DNA of 64,000 bases. Origin: Hyphomicrobiales bacterium (GTDB lineage Bacteria > Pseudomonadota > Alphaproteobacteria > Rhizobiales > Methyloligellaceae). Under the pieces are notes generated by a model. The model saw nothing but the letters and a program-made list of their open reading frames with translations. It was not told where the DNA came from and searched no databases. Position numbers and translations under genes: made by a program. The stretch is taken from contig JAJFHP010000001.1 in NCBI GenBank assembly GCA_021775555.1, positions 26,429-90,428 of the forward strand. Direction: 5' to 3'. This document shows positions 25,531-33,754 of this stretch, one piece after another. The stretch's first letter is position 1, and every line of letters starts with the position of its first letter.

Positions 25531-26244
25531 TTATGGTTTTCCCCGGTCCTGAAGCGCTTCTTTCACTGTTTCAAACTTGTTGGCCAAGTGGCTTTTTAGG
25601 ATTGCCGCCAATTCCGCGCCGTTGCGCGCCTCCAGTGAGGCAATGATCTGCTCATGTTCCTGCACAGCCTGGGTCCAGCGTGAGGTGGACATATTGGCCA
25701 AATAGCGCGCCTGACGAATGCGGCCCTCAAGACCGCGATAGAGCGCTGAAAGGGTCTGGTTGCCGGCAGCCGACAAAATCATCTCATGGATTTGCTGGTT
25801 GGTGCGGAAATAGAGTTTGAGCTCGCGTGCTTCATAATGCGTAACCATTTCCAGGTGAAGCTTCTTGATCTTTTCGATTTCAGCGTCGGTGATATTGGCG
25901 CAGGCCATCTCGCCAGATAGCGCTTCCAGAGCACCCATGACGGGGAACGCTTCCTCGAGATCTTCCAATGTGAGATCGGCGATCATCGCGCCGCGATTTG
26001 GCGTCAGCGTCACCAGCCCGTCATTGGCCAGAACCTTGAGCGCCTCGCGCAGGGGCGTGCGGGAGACGCCAAAGCGTTCGCACAATTCTTTTTCCGGCAC
26101 CTTATCGCCAGGCGCCAGGTCGCCGTCGATGATCATCGAACGCAGGCGCTCCAGAAGCTCATCATGCAGGGTGCGCCGAACGATCGGATCCGGTGCCGCG
26201 CTGATGGTTTCACGGGTCAGGGTTGCCATTGTGTCATGTGACAT
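25531..26244 (-). CDS. GntR-family transcriptional regulator (FCD/FadR-like subfamily)
   Basis: A 237-residue regulator from the ATG at 26244. The N-terminal winged helix-turn-helix reads L-x-x-G-D-L-A-P-G-D-K-V-P-E-K-E-L then F-G-V-S-R-T-P-L-R-E-A-L (about 41-70). The all-helical FCD ligand domain follows (about 88-230), with the metal-binding H of M-V-T-H-Y and the later Q-E-H-E-Q-I. It is separated from the upstream dehydrogenase stop codon by only four bases, so the two are one transcript and the protein probably autoregulates this locus. The long frame to 26511 lies over the dehydrogenase gene and lacks a credible start. The 13-bp inverted repeat at 29164-29192 is its likely operator. 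Confidence 0.9.
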   Translation of the reverse strand: MSHDTMATLTRETISAAPDPIVRRTLHDELLERLRSMIIDGDLAPGDKVPEKELCERFGVSRTPLREALKVLANDGLVTLTPNRGAMIADLTLEDLEEAFPVMGALEALSGEMACANITDAEIEKIKKLHLEMVTHYEARELKLYFRTNQQIHEMILSAAGNQTLSALYRGLEGRIRQARYLANMSTSRWTQAVQEHEQIIASLEARNGAELAAILKSHLANKFETVKEALQDRGKP

Positions 26245-26248
26245 GGAT

Positions 26249-29179
26249 TCAACCTTTCTTGTGCTTTGAGCCGGGTAGGGCGTCGTCAAGTATATGAACG
26301 GCGTGACGGGCTGTGCGGCCTGTTCCGTCATGGATCTGGTGGCGGCAGGAAAATCCGTCCGCCACGAGCAGTGTCTTGTCGTTGGCCTCCCGTACCGCCG
26401 GTAACAGGGATGCCTCGCCCATGGCCATGGACATCTCATAGGTGTCTGCTCCGTAGCCATAGGCACCGGCCATCCCGCAGCAGCTCGATTGCACGGTTTC
26501 AACCTTAGCATCGGGGATGAGTTTCAAGGCTCCGACCACTTCGCCCATGGCGGCAAAGCTCTTCTGATGGCAGTGGCCATGCAGCAGGATGGGCTGCTTT
26601 TGCGCCTTGAACTTGAGGGAGAGCCGGCGCGCCTTCTTCTCGCTGACGAGATATTGCTCAAGCAGAACTGCACTTTCGGCCAGTTTTTGCGCCTCATCTC
26701 CTGGCAGCAGGGAGGGGAATTCATCCCTCAAGGTGAAGAGGCAGCTTGGCTCAAGGCCAATGATGGCCCGCCCAGATTCCAGATGAGGTTTAACCGCATC
26801 CAGAAAACGCCTGGCTTCAGTCCGTGCGTGCTGCACCAGGCCGGCAGAGAGATAGGTGCGGCCGCAGCAGAGTGGGCGTCCCGCGCCTTGCGCGATATGG
26901 ATGCGCGTGCCGGCCGCGCTCAAGACGCGTAAAGCGGCACGAACCGTGTCCGGCTCGAAATAACGGTTGAAGGTGTCCACGAACAAGACAGCTTCCCGGC
27001 CACCTTCAGGCCCAAACGGCCCTTTTCCGCGAAAGGCGTCAAAACGCCAGCGGGGCAGGGGGCGGTGGCGTGAAAAATCGGTGAACTTTTCCATAATGCC
27101 CGCCGCGCCGGGTAGCCAGTTGCGCATATTGGGCAGCCAGGGAATGCGCGAGGCAAGCGGTGCATAGCGAGGAAGGCTTGCCACCAGCCGGGTATGCAGT
27201 GACGTCCCGTGACGCTGAACATGCGCATGTTGCACTTCAATTTTCATTTTCGCCATGTCAACGCCAGTGGGGCATTCGCGGCGGCAGGCCTTGCAGGAGA
27301 CACAATGTTTCATGGTCTCGGTCATTTCCGGCGAGGTCAGCGCGTCTTGCCCGAGCTGTCCCGAGATGGCAAGCCGCAGCGTGTTGGCTCGCCCGCGCGT
27401 GACATCTTTCTCGTTTCGCGTCACCCGGTAGGAGGGGCACATGACGGAGGCGTCAAATTTCCGGCACGCGCCGTTGTTGTTGCACATCTCGACAGCGCCC
27501 TGGAAACCGTTCCCCGCGCCCGTCCATGCCGACCAATCTAAGCGAGTGTCAATTTCGGGAACCGCATAATCAGGTTTGTAGCGAAACAGCGATCTGTCGT
27601 TCATTTTCGATGGGCGTACGATTTTGCCCGGGTTCATGCGGGCATCAGGATCGAAGCGGTCTTTCACCTGCTCGAACAGCTCAACTGTTTTCTTGCCATA
27701 CATGTCGCTATGGAATTCGGAGCGTACCAGTCCATCGCCATGCTCGCCAGAATGCGCGCCCTTATATTCGCGCACCATCTCGAAGGCTTCTTCCGCAATG
27801 GCCCGCATAGTGCTGGCGTCTTTTTCCAGCTTCAGATTGAGCACTGGGCGCACATGCAAACAGCCGACCGACGCATGGGCATACCAGGTGCCGCGCGTGC
27901 CGTGTTTTTCAAACACCTCGGTCAAGCGCTCGGTATAGTCGGCGAGATGCTCAAGCGGCACGGCGCAGTCCTCGATGAAGGAGACGGGTTTTCCGTCCGA
28001 CTTCATGCTCATCATGATGTTGAGGCCGGATTTGCGCACCTCCCAGATGGCTTTTTGAAATTCCGTGCCGACCGCCTCAACGACTGCGTTCTTATGCCCA
28101 AGTCCGCGCATCAACTCATCCAGGTCTTTCAGCCGGCGAAGATTTTCTACCTGGTTGTCTTCGGCAAATTCTGTAAATAGCAAAGCTTCCGGTTTGCCCC
28201 TGACGAAGCGGTTGACGGTGGTGCGGAACATCGGGATGTCGCGGGCCAGGTCAATCAGATTCTTGTCGATGAGTTCGACCGCCGTGGGGCCAAGTTCGAC
28301 AATGTGCTGGGCAGCCTCCATGGCCTTGCGGAAGGTTGGGAAATGGCAGACGCCAAGCGCCCTGTTAAAGGGCAGGGGAGAAAGTTTGAGGTCGATCGCC
28401 TTTGAAAATGCGAGGGTGCCTTCCGAACCAATGAGGATTTGCGCAAGGTTGACCGGCTCTTCACCCGGCACCAGCCCGTCCAGTAAATATCCGCCAACGC
28501 GGCGCGAGACATCGGGGAAGGCACTGGCGATATGCTTCTTCCGCTTGCGTCCGAATTCCAGCAGGTCGCGGGTGAGGTCGGTGACGGTGGAAGGTGTGTT
28601 GATGCCTGAAAGTTTGTGTGGCACCCCGTCGAAGCGCATCGGGGTTCCATCGGGAAGAAGCGCTTCGATGGCGGTGACATTATCGCGCATGATGCCATAG
28701 CGGATAGAACGGGTGCCGCAAGAGTTGTTGCCTGTCATGCCGCCGATGGTTGCCCTGCTGGCGGTGGAGACATCCACAGGGAACCAGAGGCCGTGCTGTT
28801 TCAGTTGCGCGTTGAGTTGATCGAGCACGATGCCGGGTTGCACGGTACAGGTGGCGGCCTCCGGGTCTATTGCGAGTATCTTGCGCAGATATTTTGAGAA
28901 ATCGACAATCAGTGCCTCGCCTACAGTTTGTCCACTCTGGGATGTCGCGCCACCCCGGGGGAGGAGGGTCAGGCCTTCCTCATGGGCAATCCCGATAATT
29001 GCTGCAAGGTCGGAATCCGTTTTGGGAACCACGACACCTTGCGGCATGATCTGGTAAAAGGAGGCGTCTGTACTGTAGCGCCCAAGCGAAAAAGCGTCGA
29101 AAAGGACATCGCCCTCGAGGGCGTTTTTTAGCCGAGCCTCGAGAGCCGTATCAGCGCTTGACATGTATATTGAATTCAT
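26249..29179 (-). CDS. FAD/[4Fe-4S] dehydrogenase, fused GlcD-GlcF-like (2-hydroxyacid dehydrogenase)
   Basis: A 976-residue fusion. The N-terminal FAD_binding_4 domain (about 40-270) has P-R-G-G-A-T-S-Q-S-G and G-G-M-T-G-N-N-S-C-G-T; the FAD-oxidase C domain (about 270-520) ends with H-S-G-E-H-G-D-G. Iron-sulfur motifs follow: C-x5-C-x8-C (566, 572, 581) and C-V-S-C-K-A-C-x3-C-P (626-636), then two CCG-type cysteine-rich segments (C-C-G-R-T and S-S-C-C-G-M-A-G-A) as in GlcF. The family includes glycolate oxidase and D-2-hydroxyglutarate/D-lactate dehydrogenases such as YdiJ; the substrate is not readable. The start codon lies in the centre of an inverted repeat with no Shine-Dalgarno; an ATG five codons later (29164) is also possible. 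Confidence 0.87.
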   Translation of the reverse strand: MNSIYMSSADTALEARLKNALEGDVLFDAFSLGRYSTDASFYQIMPQGVVVPKTDSDLAAIIGIAHEEGLTLLPRGGATSQSGQTVGEALIVDFSKYLRKILAIDPEAATCTVQPGIVLDQLNAQLKQHGLWFPVDVSTASRATIGGMTGNNSCGTRSIRYGIMRDNVTAIEALLPDGTPMRFDGVPHKLSGINTPSTVTDLTRDLLEFGRKRKKHIASAFPDVSRRVGGYLLDGLVPGEEPVNLAQILIGSEGTLAFSKAIDLKLSPLPFNRALGVCHFPTFRKAMEAAQHIVELGPTAVELIDKNLIDLARDIPMFRTTVNRFVRGKPEALLFTEFAEDNQVENLRRLKDLDELMRGLGHKNAVVEAVGTEFQKAIWEVRKSGLNIMMSMKSDGKPVSFIEDCAVPLEHLADYTERLTEVFEKHGTRGTWYAHASVGCLHVRPVLNLKLEKDASTMRAIAEEAFEMVREYKGAHSGEHGDGLVRSEFHSDMYGKKTVELFEQVKDRFDPDARMNPGKIVRPSKMNDRSLFRYKPDYAVPEIDTRLDWSAWTGAGNGFQGAVEMCNNNGACRKFDASVMCPSYRVTRNEKDVTRGRANTLRLAISGQLGQDALTSPEMTETMKHCVSCKACRRECPTGVDMAKMKIEVQHAHVQRHGTSLHTRLVASLPRYAPLASRIPWLPNMRNWLPGAAGIMEKFTDFSRHRPLPRWRFDAFRGKGPFGPEGGREAVLFVDTFNRYFEPDTVRAALRVLSAAGTRIHIAQGAGRPLCCGRTYLSAGLVQHARTEARRFLDAVKPHLESGRAIIGLEPSCLFTLRDEFPSLLPGDEAQKLAESAVLLEQYLVSEKKARRLSLKFKAQKQPILLHGHCHQKSFAAMGEVVGALKLIPDAKVETVQSSCCGMAGAYGYGADTYEMSMAMGEASLLPAVREANDKTLLVADGFSCRHQIHDGTGRTARHAVHILDDALPGSKHKKG
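29110..29129 (+). terminator. Terminator-like hairpin antisense to the FAD/Fe-S dehydrogenase 5' end
   Basis: CGCCC-TCGA-GGGCG is followed by TTTTTT on the plus strand, within the first codons of the minus-strand dehydrogenase. Structurally a textbook short terminator, but it may be a coincidence of the protein sequence (K-N-A-L-E-G-D). Confidence 0.35.
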
Positions 29180-29192
29180 AATTCAATATACA
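29164..29192. promoter_or_regulatory. Perfect 13-bp inverted repeat, probable GntR operator
   Basis: Arms TGTATATTGAATT and AATTCAATATACA are exact reverse complements around the 3-base spacer CAT, which is the start codon (ATG on the minus strand) of the dehydrogenase. It lies in the divergent region between the GntR-controlled dehydrogenase and the aminotransferase operon. A minus-strand -10 (TATATT in the left arm as read on that strand) follows a -35-like TTGCCG by 18 bases, so a transcript would begin at about the start codon. A repressor bound here would block it. Confidence 0.7.
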
Positions 29193-29307
29193 CTATTGTT
29201 CCCAGGCGCGGCAAGGGTGAGAAATGGCTGAATTCCACCATTTTCATGCAGCCGATGGTAACTCGCGTGGAGACGCGAAGGGCTAAAAATCATAGGAGGG
29301 CACCTCA

Positions 29308-30471
29308 ATGGCGCGAACAGCGGGCCGACATTTTCTTCAAATACCAGGTCCAACACAGGTGCCGGATCGCATTTTGCGCGCCATCGATATGCCGGTCATC
29401 GACCATCGCGGGCCCGAATTCGGTGTGCTTGGCAAGAACGTGCTCGATGGCATCAAGGATATTTTCAAGTGTGCCGGTCCGGTCATTATCTATCCCGCGT
29501 CCGGTACGGGCGCATGGGAAGCCGCACTGACCAATACGCTTTCTCCTGGAGATAAAGTGCTGATGTATGAAAGCGGCCATTTCGCAACTTTGTGGAAGGG
29601 GATCGCGGAACGCATGGGGCTTGTGCCGGAGTTCATAGAAGGTGACTGGCGCCGTGCGGCAGCGCCTGAAAAAATCGGAGAACGGTTGGCACAAGACAAT
29701 GGCCATGAGATCAAGGCCGTTTGCGTTGTTCACAATGAGACAGCGACAGGGTGTACGGCGCGTATTCCTGAAATCCGCAAAGCAATAGATGATGCCAGAC
29801 ATCCGGCGCTTTTCCTCGTGGATACGATTTCCTCGCTTGGCTCAATTGACTACCGCCATGACGAATGGGGTGTGGATGTCACGGTAGGCGGGTCGCAAAA
29901 AGGCTTGATGCTGCCGCCTGGCTTGAGCTTCAACGCGCTCAATGACAAGGCGCTGCAGGCCTCGCAGCATTCAAAACTTCCCAAGGCCTACTGGGGCTGG
30001 CAGGAAATGCTCTCCGCCAACGGCAATGGTTTCTTCCCCTATACGCCGGCAACCAATCTTCTGTATGGGCTTTCAGAGGCCATCGACATGCTGAAGGAAG
30101 AGGGTCTGGATAATGTGTTTAGTCGTCACGACCGCCATGCCGAAGCGACCCGGAAAACTGTAGTGCATTGGGGCCTTGAAGTGCTGTGCCAGGAGCCAAA
30201 AGAATATTCCAGTGCTCTCACCGCAATCTTTTTGCCCGATGGGCATGATGCAGACGCGCTACGCGGCGTTATCAAGGACAAGTTTGACATGTCGCTCGGC
30301 ACTGGGCTTGGCAAGGTCGCAGGGAAAGTGTTCCGCATTGGTCACCTGGGGGATTTCAATGACCTCACCCTTCTCGGCACCCTGGCCGGCGTCGAGATGG
30401 GACTTGGTATTGCCGGCGTGCCCCACGCAAAAGGTGGTGTGCAGGTGGCGATGGATTTCTTGAGCAAGTGA
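29308..30471 (+). CDS. Class V aminotransferase, serine-glyoxylate aminotransferase-like
   Basis: A 387-residue PLP enzyme of the alanine/serine-glyoxylate aminotransferase group. The N-terminal G-P-T-Q-V-P, the S-G-T-G-A-W-E motif, D-T-I-S-S-L-G and the Schiff-base lysine in G-G-S-Q-K-G (K198) are all present. Hyphomicrobiales use such enzymes in the serine cycle and in photorespiration-like glyoxylate use, where glyoxylate is converted to glycine with serine as donor; related enzymes use aspartate, so the donor is uncertain. The start has a strong AGGAGGG seven bases upstream. The enoyl-CoA hydratase-like gene begins just one base after the stop codon, so the genes form an operon. Confidence 0.88.
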   Translation: MARTAGRHFLQIPGPTQVPDRILRAIDMPVIDHRGPEFGVLGKNVLDGIKDIFKCAGPVIIYPASGTGAWEAALTNTLSPGDKVLMYESGHFATLWKGIAERMGLVPEFIEGDWRRAAAPEKIGERLAQDNGHEIKAVCVVHNETATGCTARIPEIRKAIDDARHPALFLVDTISSLGSIDYRHDEWGVDVTVGGSQKGLMLPPGLSFNALNDKALQASQHSKLPKAYWGWQEMLSANGNGFFPYTPATNLLYGLSEAIDMLKEEGLDNVFSRHDRHAEATRKTVVHWGLEVLCQEPKEYSSALTAIFLPDGHDADALRGVIKDKFDMSLGTGLGKVAGKVFRIGHLGDFNDLTLLGTLAGVEMGLGIAGVPHAKGGVQVAMDFLSK

Positions 30472-30472
30472 G

Positions 30473-31255
30473 ATGAGTACACAGGAACTTCTCATTGAGC
30501 GCGATGGTCCGGTTGGAACCGTAACCCTCAACAGACCGGACAAGCGCAATGCCCTGACATTCGAGATGTATGCAGGGCTGGCGGAATATTGCCGGGCTGC
30601 TGCGGATGATGTTGATCTGAAAGTAATCCTGGTGCGCGGCGCGGGAGAAAAGGCCTTTGCAGCCGGCACGGACATTTCGCTCTTTCGGGACTTCAAGGAC
30701 GCCGAGGACGGCCTGGCTTACGAGCAGAAAGTGGATGGCGTTCTGAGTGACATCGAAAACTGCCCCAAGCCGATGATCGCCGCCATAACCGGGGCATGTA
30801 CCGGTGGCGGTGCGGCCATTGCCGGGCTTTGTGATGTCCGGCTTGCGACGCGTGATATGCGCTTTGGTTTCCCTATCGCGCGCACATTGGGGAATTGTTT
30901 GTCCATTGCCAGCCTGCAACGCATGTCCGCGTTGATGGGCGCAGCCCGCACAAGGGATATCATTATGACCTCGCGGCTTATCGAGGCGGAAGAAGCCCTC
31001 GGCATGGGGTTGGTTTCTGAAGTATTTGATGATGCCGATGCCCTGTTTGCCCGCGCCAATGAGCTGGCTGCGCAAATCGCCACATTCGCGCCACTAACGC
31101 TGCAGGCGACAAAACAGATGTTCGCCCGCATGATGGCGGCGGAGCCCGCCATCAAGGACGACGATCTCATTGCCATGTGCTACGGAAGCGATGATTTCCA
31201 TGAAGGACTGGAAGCCTTTCTGGCCAAGCGGAAAGCAAACTGGACCGGACGTTAA
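30473..31255 (+). CDS. Crotonase-fold (enoyl-CoA hydratase/isomerase family) protein lacking both catalytic Glu
   Basis: A 260-residue crotonase-fold protein. Oxyanion-hole regions are present (A-F-A-A-G-T-D-I and G-A-C-T-G-G-G-A-A-I-A). The two glutamates that enoyl-CoA hydratases need are not in place: the first would sit in G-G-G-C-E-L but the protein has G-G-G-A-A-I, and the second, in Q-P-E-x-x-x-G, reads F-P-I-A-R-T-L-G. It may therefore act as an isomerase, hydrolase, decarboxylase or lyase on a CoA thioester rather than as a hydratase. It is one base after the aminotransferase and the CoA-transferase starts four bases after its stop, so the three are co-transcribed. Confidence 0.85.
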   Translation: MSTQELLIERDGPVGTVTLNRPDKRNALTFEMYAGLAEYCRAAADDVDLKVILVRGAGEKAFAAGTDISLFRDFKDAEDGLAYEQKVDGVLSDIENCPKPMIAAITGACTGGGAAIAGLCDVRLATRDMRFGFPIARTLGNCLSIASLQRMSALMGAARTRDIIMTSRLIEAEEALGMGLVSEVFDDADALFARANELAAQIATFAPLTLQATKQMFARMMAAEPAIKDDDLIAMCYGSDDFHEGLEAFLAKRKANWTGR

Positions 31256-31258
31256 GCC

Positions 31259-32491
31259 ATGACAAAACTGAGAAAAGGACCGTTATCGGGCATGCGTGTC
31301 ATCGAACTCGCCCATATCATGGCGGGCCCAGTTTGCGGCCTGATGCTGGCCGATCTCGGTGCGGATGTGATCAAGGTGGAAAAATCGAGTGGTGGAGATG
31401 ATTCCCGCCGCTTTCTCCCCCCTGAGATCAATGGCGAACCTGCCGCTTTCATGATGATGAACCGCAACAAGCGGGGTATCGCGCTCGACCTCAAATCGGA
31501 AGAGGGCAAAGAAGTACTGATGCGTCTTGTCGAGGACGCGGACGTGCTCATCGAGAATTATCGCCGCGATACCATGGACAAGCTAGGTCTTGGTTATGAG
31601 GTGCTCAAAAAAATTAATCCTGGACTGATCTATTGCGAGATTTCCGGCTTCGGGCGTACCGGACCCTACAAGGATCGCGCAGGGTTTGATCTCATTGCGC
31701 AAGGCATGTCGGGGCTGATGGATATTACGGGCGAAGCAGATCGCGGGCCCGTCAAGGTCGGCGCACCCGTCAGTGATACGACCGCGGGTGTTCTGGGCGC
31801 AATGGGCATCCTTGCGGCCTTTGCCCACAAACAGCAGACAGGTGAAGGGCAGCGGGTCGATACCTCGCTGTTCGAGGCGGCGATCATGCATACCTACTGG
31901 CAGTCGGCCATATGCTTTGCGACAGGTGAGTCTCCTGGCCGCATGGGAACAGCCCACCCGCTAAACGGACCTTACCAGTCCTTCCAGACCAGCGATGGCT
32001 GGGTGAATATCGGCGCCGCCAACCAGCGCAACTGGGAACGGCTTCTCGAATGTCTTGAAGCCCCGGAACTTGGGGAAGACCCGCGCTTTGCGCTGAATTC
32101 AGAACGCATGGCCAATCTTGATGCGCTTGTCGAGGTGCTGAGTGACTATTTCATCAGGCGCAGCACACAAGACTGGCTCATCGCGCTTGAAGCGGTTGGC
32201 ATACCTGCCGGTCCGGTCCTCTCTATTAAGGAGATGCAGTCTGATCCTCAGGCCATAGCCCGCGAGATGGTGACTGAAACGGAGCATCCAGTTGCCGGAC
32301 ACGTAAAAACCATTGGACTTCCGGTCAAACTTTCCAAAACACCTGGTGGTGTTTCACGCCCAGCGCCCCTGTTCGGGCAGCACACCCGCGAGATATTGGC
32401 GGAAGCCGGCTACTCAGCGAGCGAAATTGCGGCTTTTCTTGAGAGCGGCGGTGTCATTGCAAGGGACATTGCAAGTCAAGCCGCGCAATAA
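31259..32491 (+). CDS. CaiB/BaiF-family class III CoA-transferase
   Basis: A 410-residue class III CoA-transferase. The N-terminal G-M-R-V-I-E-L-A-H-I-M-A-G-P and L-x-D-L-G-A-D-V-I-K-V-E, the N-R-N-K-R-G motif, and the catalytic aspartate in G-E-G-Q-R-V-D-T-S-L-F-E-A are present. Members move CoA between organic acids such as formate, oxalate, carnitine, mesaconate or citramalate. The substrate is unknown; neighbours imply a CoA-thioester route connected with glyoxylate or a hydroxyacid. It begins four bases after the crotonase-fold gene and ends the operon; the following 125 bases show no strong terminator. Confidence 0.9.
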   Translation: MTKLRKGPLSGMRVIELAHIMAGPVCGLMLADLGADVIKVEKSSGGDDSRRFLPPEINGEPAAFMMMNRNKRGIALDLKSEEGKEVLMRLVEDADVLIENYRRDTMDKLGLGYEVLKKINPGLIYCEISGFGRTGPYKDRAGFDLIAQGMSGLMDITGEADRGPVKVGAPVSDTTAGVLGAMGILAAFAHKQQTGEGQRVDTSLFEAAIMHTYWQSAICFATGESPGRMGTAHPLNGPYQSFQTSDGWVNIGAANQRNWERLLECLEAPELGEDPRFALNSERMANLDALVEVLSDYFIRRSTQDWLIALEAVGIPAGPVLSIKEMQSDPQAIAREMVTETEHPVAGHVKTIGLPVKLSKTPGGVSRPAPLFGQHTREILAEAGYSASEIAAFLESGGVIARDIASQAAQ

Positions 32492-32617
32492 GTTTTCTGC
32501 TGATCCGCACTATTCGATGATGGAAACAGCAAAGATTCACTTATTCCTAACGTAATCGCGGAAAACTCACCTCTCTGTATCCACTTTGGGTGCAGTTAGT
32601 CAGGGGTGAGTATCAGT

Positions 32618-33676
32618 ATGTTGGGTCATTTTACACCTCCATCCGCACGGGTGTCAGGGGAAGGTGTGGCGGATGCCGCGTTCACGAAAACCTGGCAGGC
32701 AGCCTTCTGTGTCCTGCTTGCTATTTCTGTCACGGCCCTTGTTTTGTCGGCATGCTCTCGCCGTCAAAAATCCACCGAACAAAACTTTTCCAAGCGGGTT
32801 GTTAAGCCGGGCCAGCGCGTGCCAAAGGGCGGCGGACGCTACAAGGTCGGTAATCCTTACAAGATAGGAGGGCGCACCTACCGCCCATCCGAGCAACCCG
32901 GGTATGACCGGGTTGGCGTGGCGTCTTGGTATGGTGAAATGTTCCATGGACGCTATACGGCCAATGGTGAAGTGTATGACATGAACGCGTTGACTGCGGC
33001 ACATCCTACTCTCCCCATCCCGACCTATGCGCGGGTGACCAACCTGAAGAATGGCCGCTCTATCGTCGTGCGGGTCAACGACCGGGGGCCTTATGCCCAT
33101 GACCGCATCATCGACATGTCGCGACGTTCGGCACAGGCATTAGGTTTCCAGCGCAATGGCACGGCGAAAGTGCGTGTTCAGTATATGGGGCGCGCGCCGC
33201 TGGATGGTGATGACTCTCTCGAGCGGCGTGTTTACGCGAGCCAACCCTGGGCGCGTCATGCAAGTTTGAACAAATCGGGTGAGCGCAAGCAAAGCCAAAC
33301 ACAACTGGCAATGGCAGTCCAAAAAGAAATGCAGAGCGACCCGATGGTCGTGGGCTCCATCCCCCGGGACAAGAACGCAAGCGCTCCAGCATCGTCATGG
33401 ACAACCAGCGCCAAGGCCACATCTTCGTCCATTATTCCAAACGCGGGGAAGACACATTTTATCCAGGCGGCATCATTCCAGAACAGGGAATTTGCCGAAA
33501 CGCTGCGCCTCAGGCTTTCAGATCTTGGCCCTGCAAGGGTACTACCCGCCGATGTTGCGGGTAAAACCTGGTACAGGGTGCGGCTGGGGCCGTTTGATGA
33601 GCGTCACAATGCAGACGAAGTGTTGCGCGCGGTCGTCAGTTCAGGTTCATCCGATGCGCGTCTTGCCAGAAATTAA
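32618..33676 (+). CDS. rlpA: RlpA-family septal lipoprotein (DPBB plus SPOR domain)
   Basis: A 352-residue lipoprotein. An N-terminal hydrophobic segment ends in the lipobox L-S-A-C (C46), after a long n-region. The double-psi beta-barrel (about 90-190) shows G-V-A-S-W-Y-G, the F-H-G-R-x-T-A-N-G-E-x-Y-D motif and R-V-N-D-R-G-P-Y. A C-terminal SPOR domain (about 275-350) begins T-H-F-I-Q-A-A-S-F. RlpA acts as a lytic transglycosylase on stem-less septal peptidoglycan in Pseudomonas, and SPOR targets it to the division site. The ATG at 32618 is preferred, with GGGGTGAG about seven bases upstream; a GTG 12 bases earlier falls inside that sequence. It lies directly before dacC, a common pairing. 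Confidence 0.9.
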   Translation: MLGHFTPPSARVSGEGVADAAFTKTWQAAFCVLLAISVTALVLSACSRRQKSTEQNFSKRVVKPGQRVPKGGGRYKVGNPYKIGGRTYRPSEQPGYDRVGVASWYGEMFHGRYTANGEVYDMNALTAAHPTLPIPTYARVTNLKNGRSIVVRVNDRGPYAHDRIIDMSRRSAQALGFQRNGTAKVRVQYMGRAPLDGDDSLERRVYASQPWARHASLNKSGERKQSQTQLAMAVQKEMQSDPMVVGSIPRDKNASAPASSWTTSAKATSSSIIPNAGKTHFIQAASFQNREFAETLRLRLSDLGPARVLPADVAGKTWYRVRLGPFDERHNADEVLRAVVSSGSSDARLARN

Positions 33677-33754
33677 CCAAGCCTCTTCACAAATGCTCAC
33701 GAACTGGATGGTGAGTTGATTTTGCCGTGCGCTTCTCGCTACTCTAGCTGAAGG

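Noticed and set aside
25511..26511. 326-residue long form of the GntR regulator
   Set aside because: The extra N-terminus lies over the dehydrogenase 3' end; the ATG at 26244 gives a normal 237-residue FCD regulator.
29308..32491. Beta-hydroxyaspartate cycle (bhc) cluster
   Set aside because: The aminotransferase could fit BhcA, but the dehydratase, aldolase and iminosuccinate reductase genes are absent.
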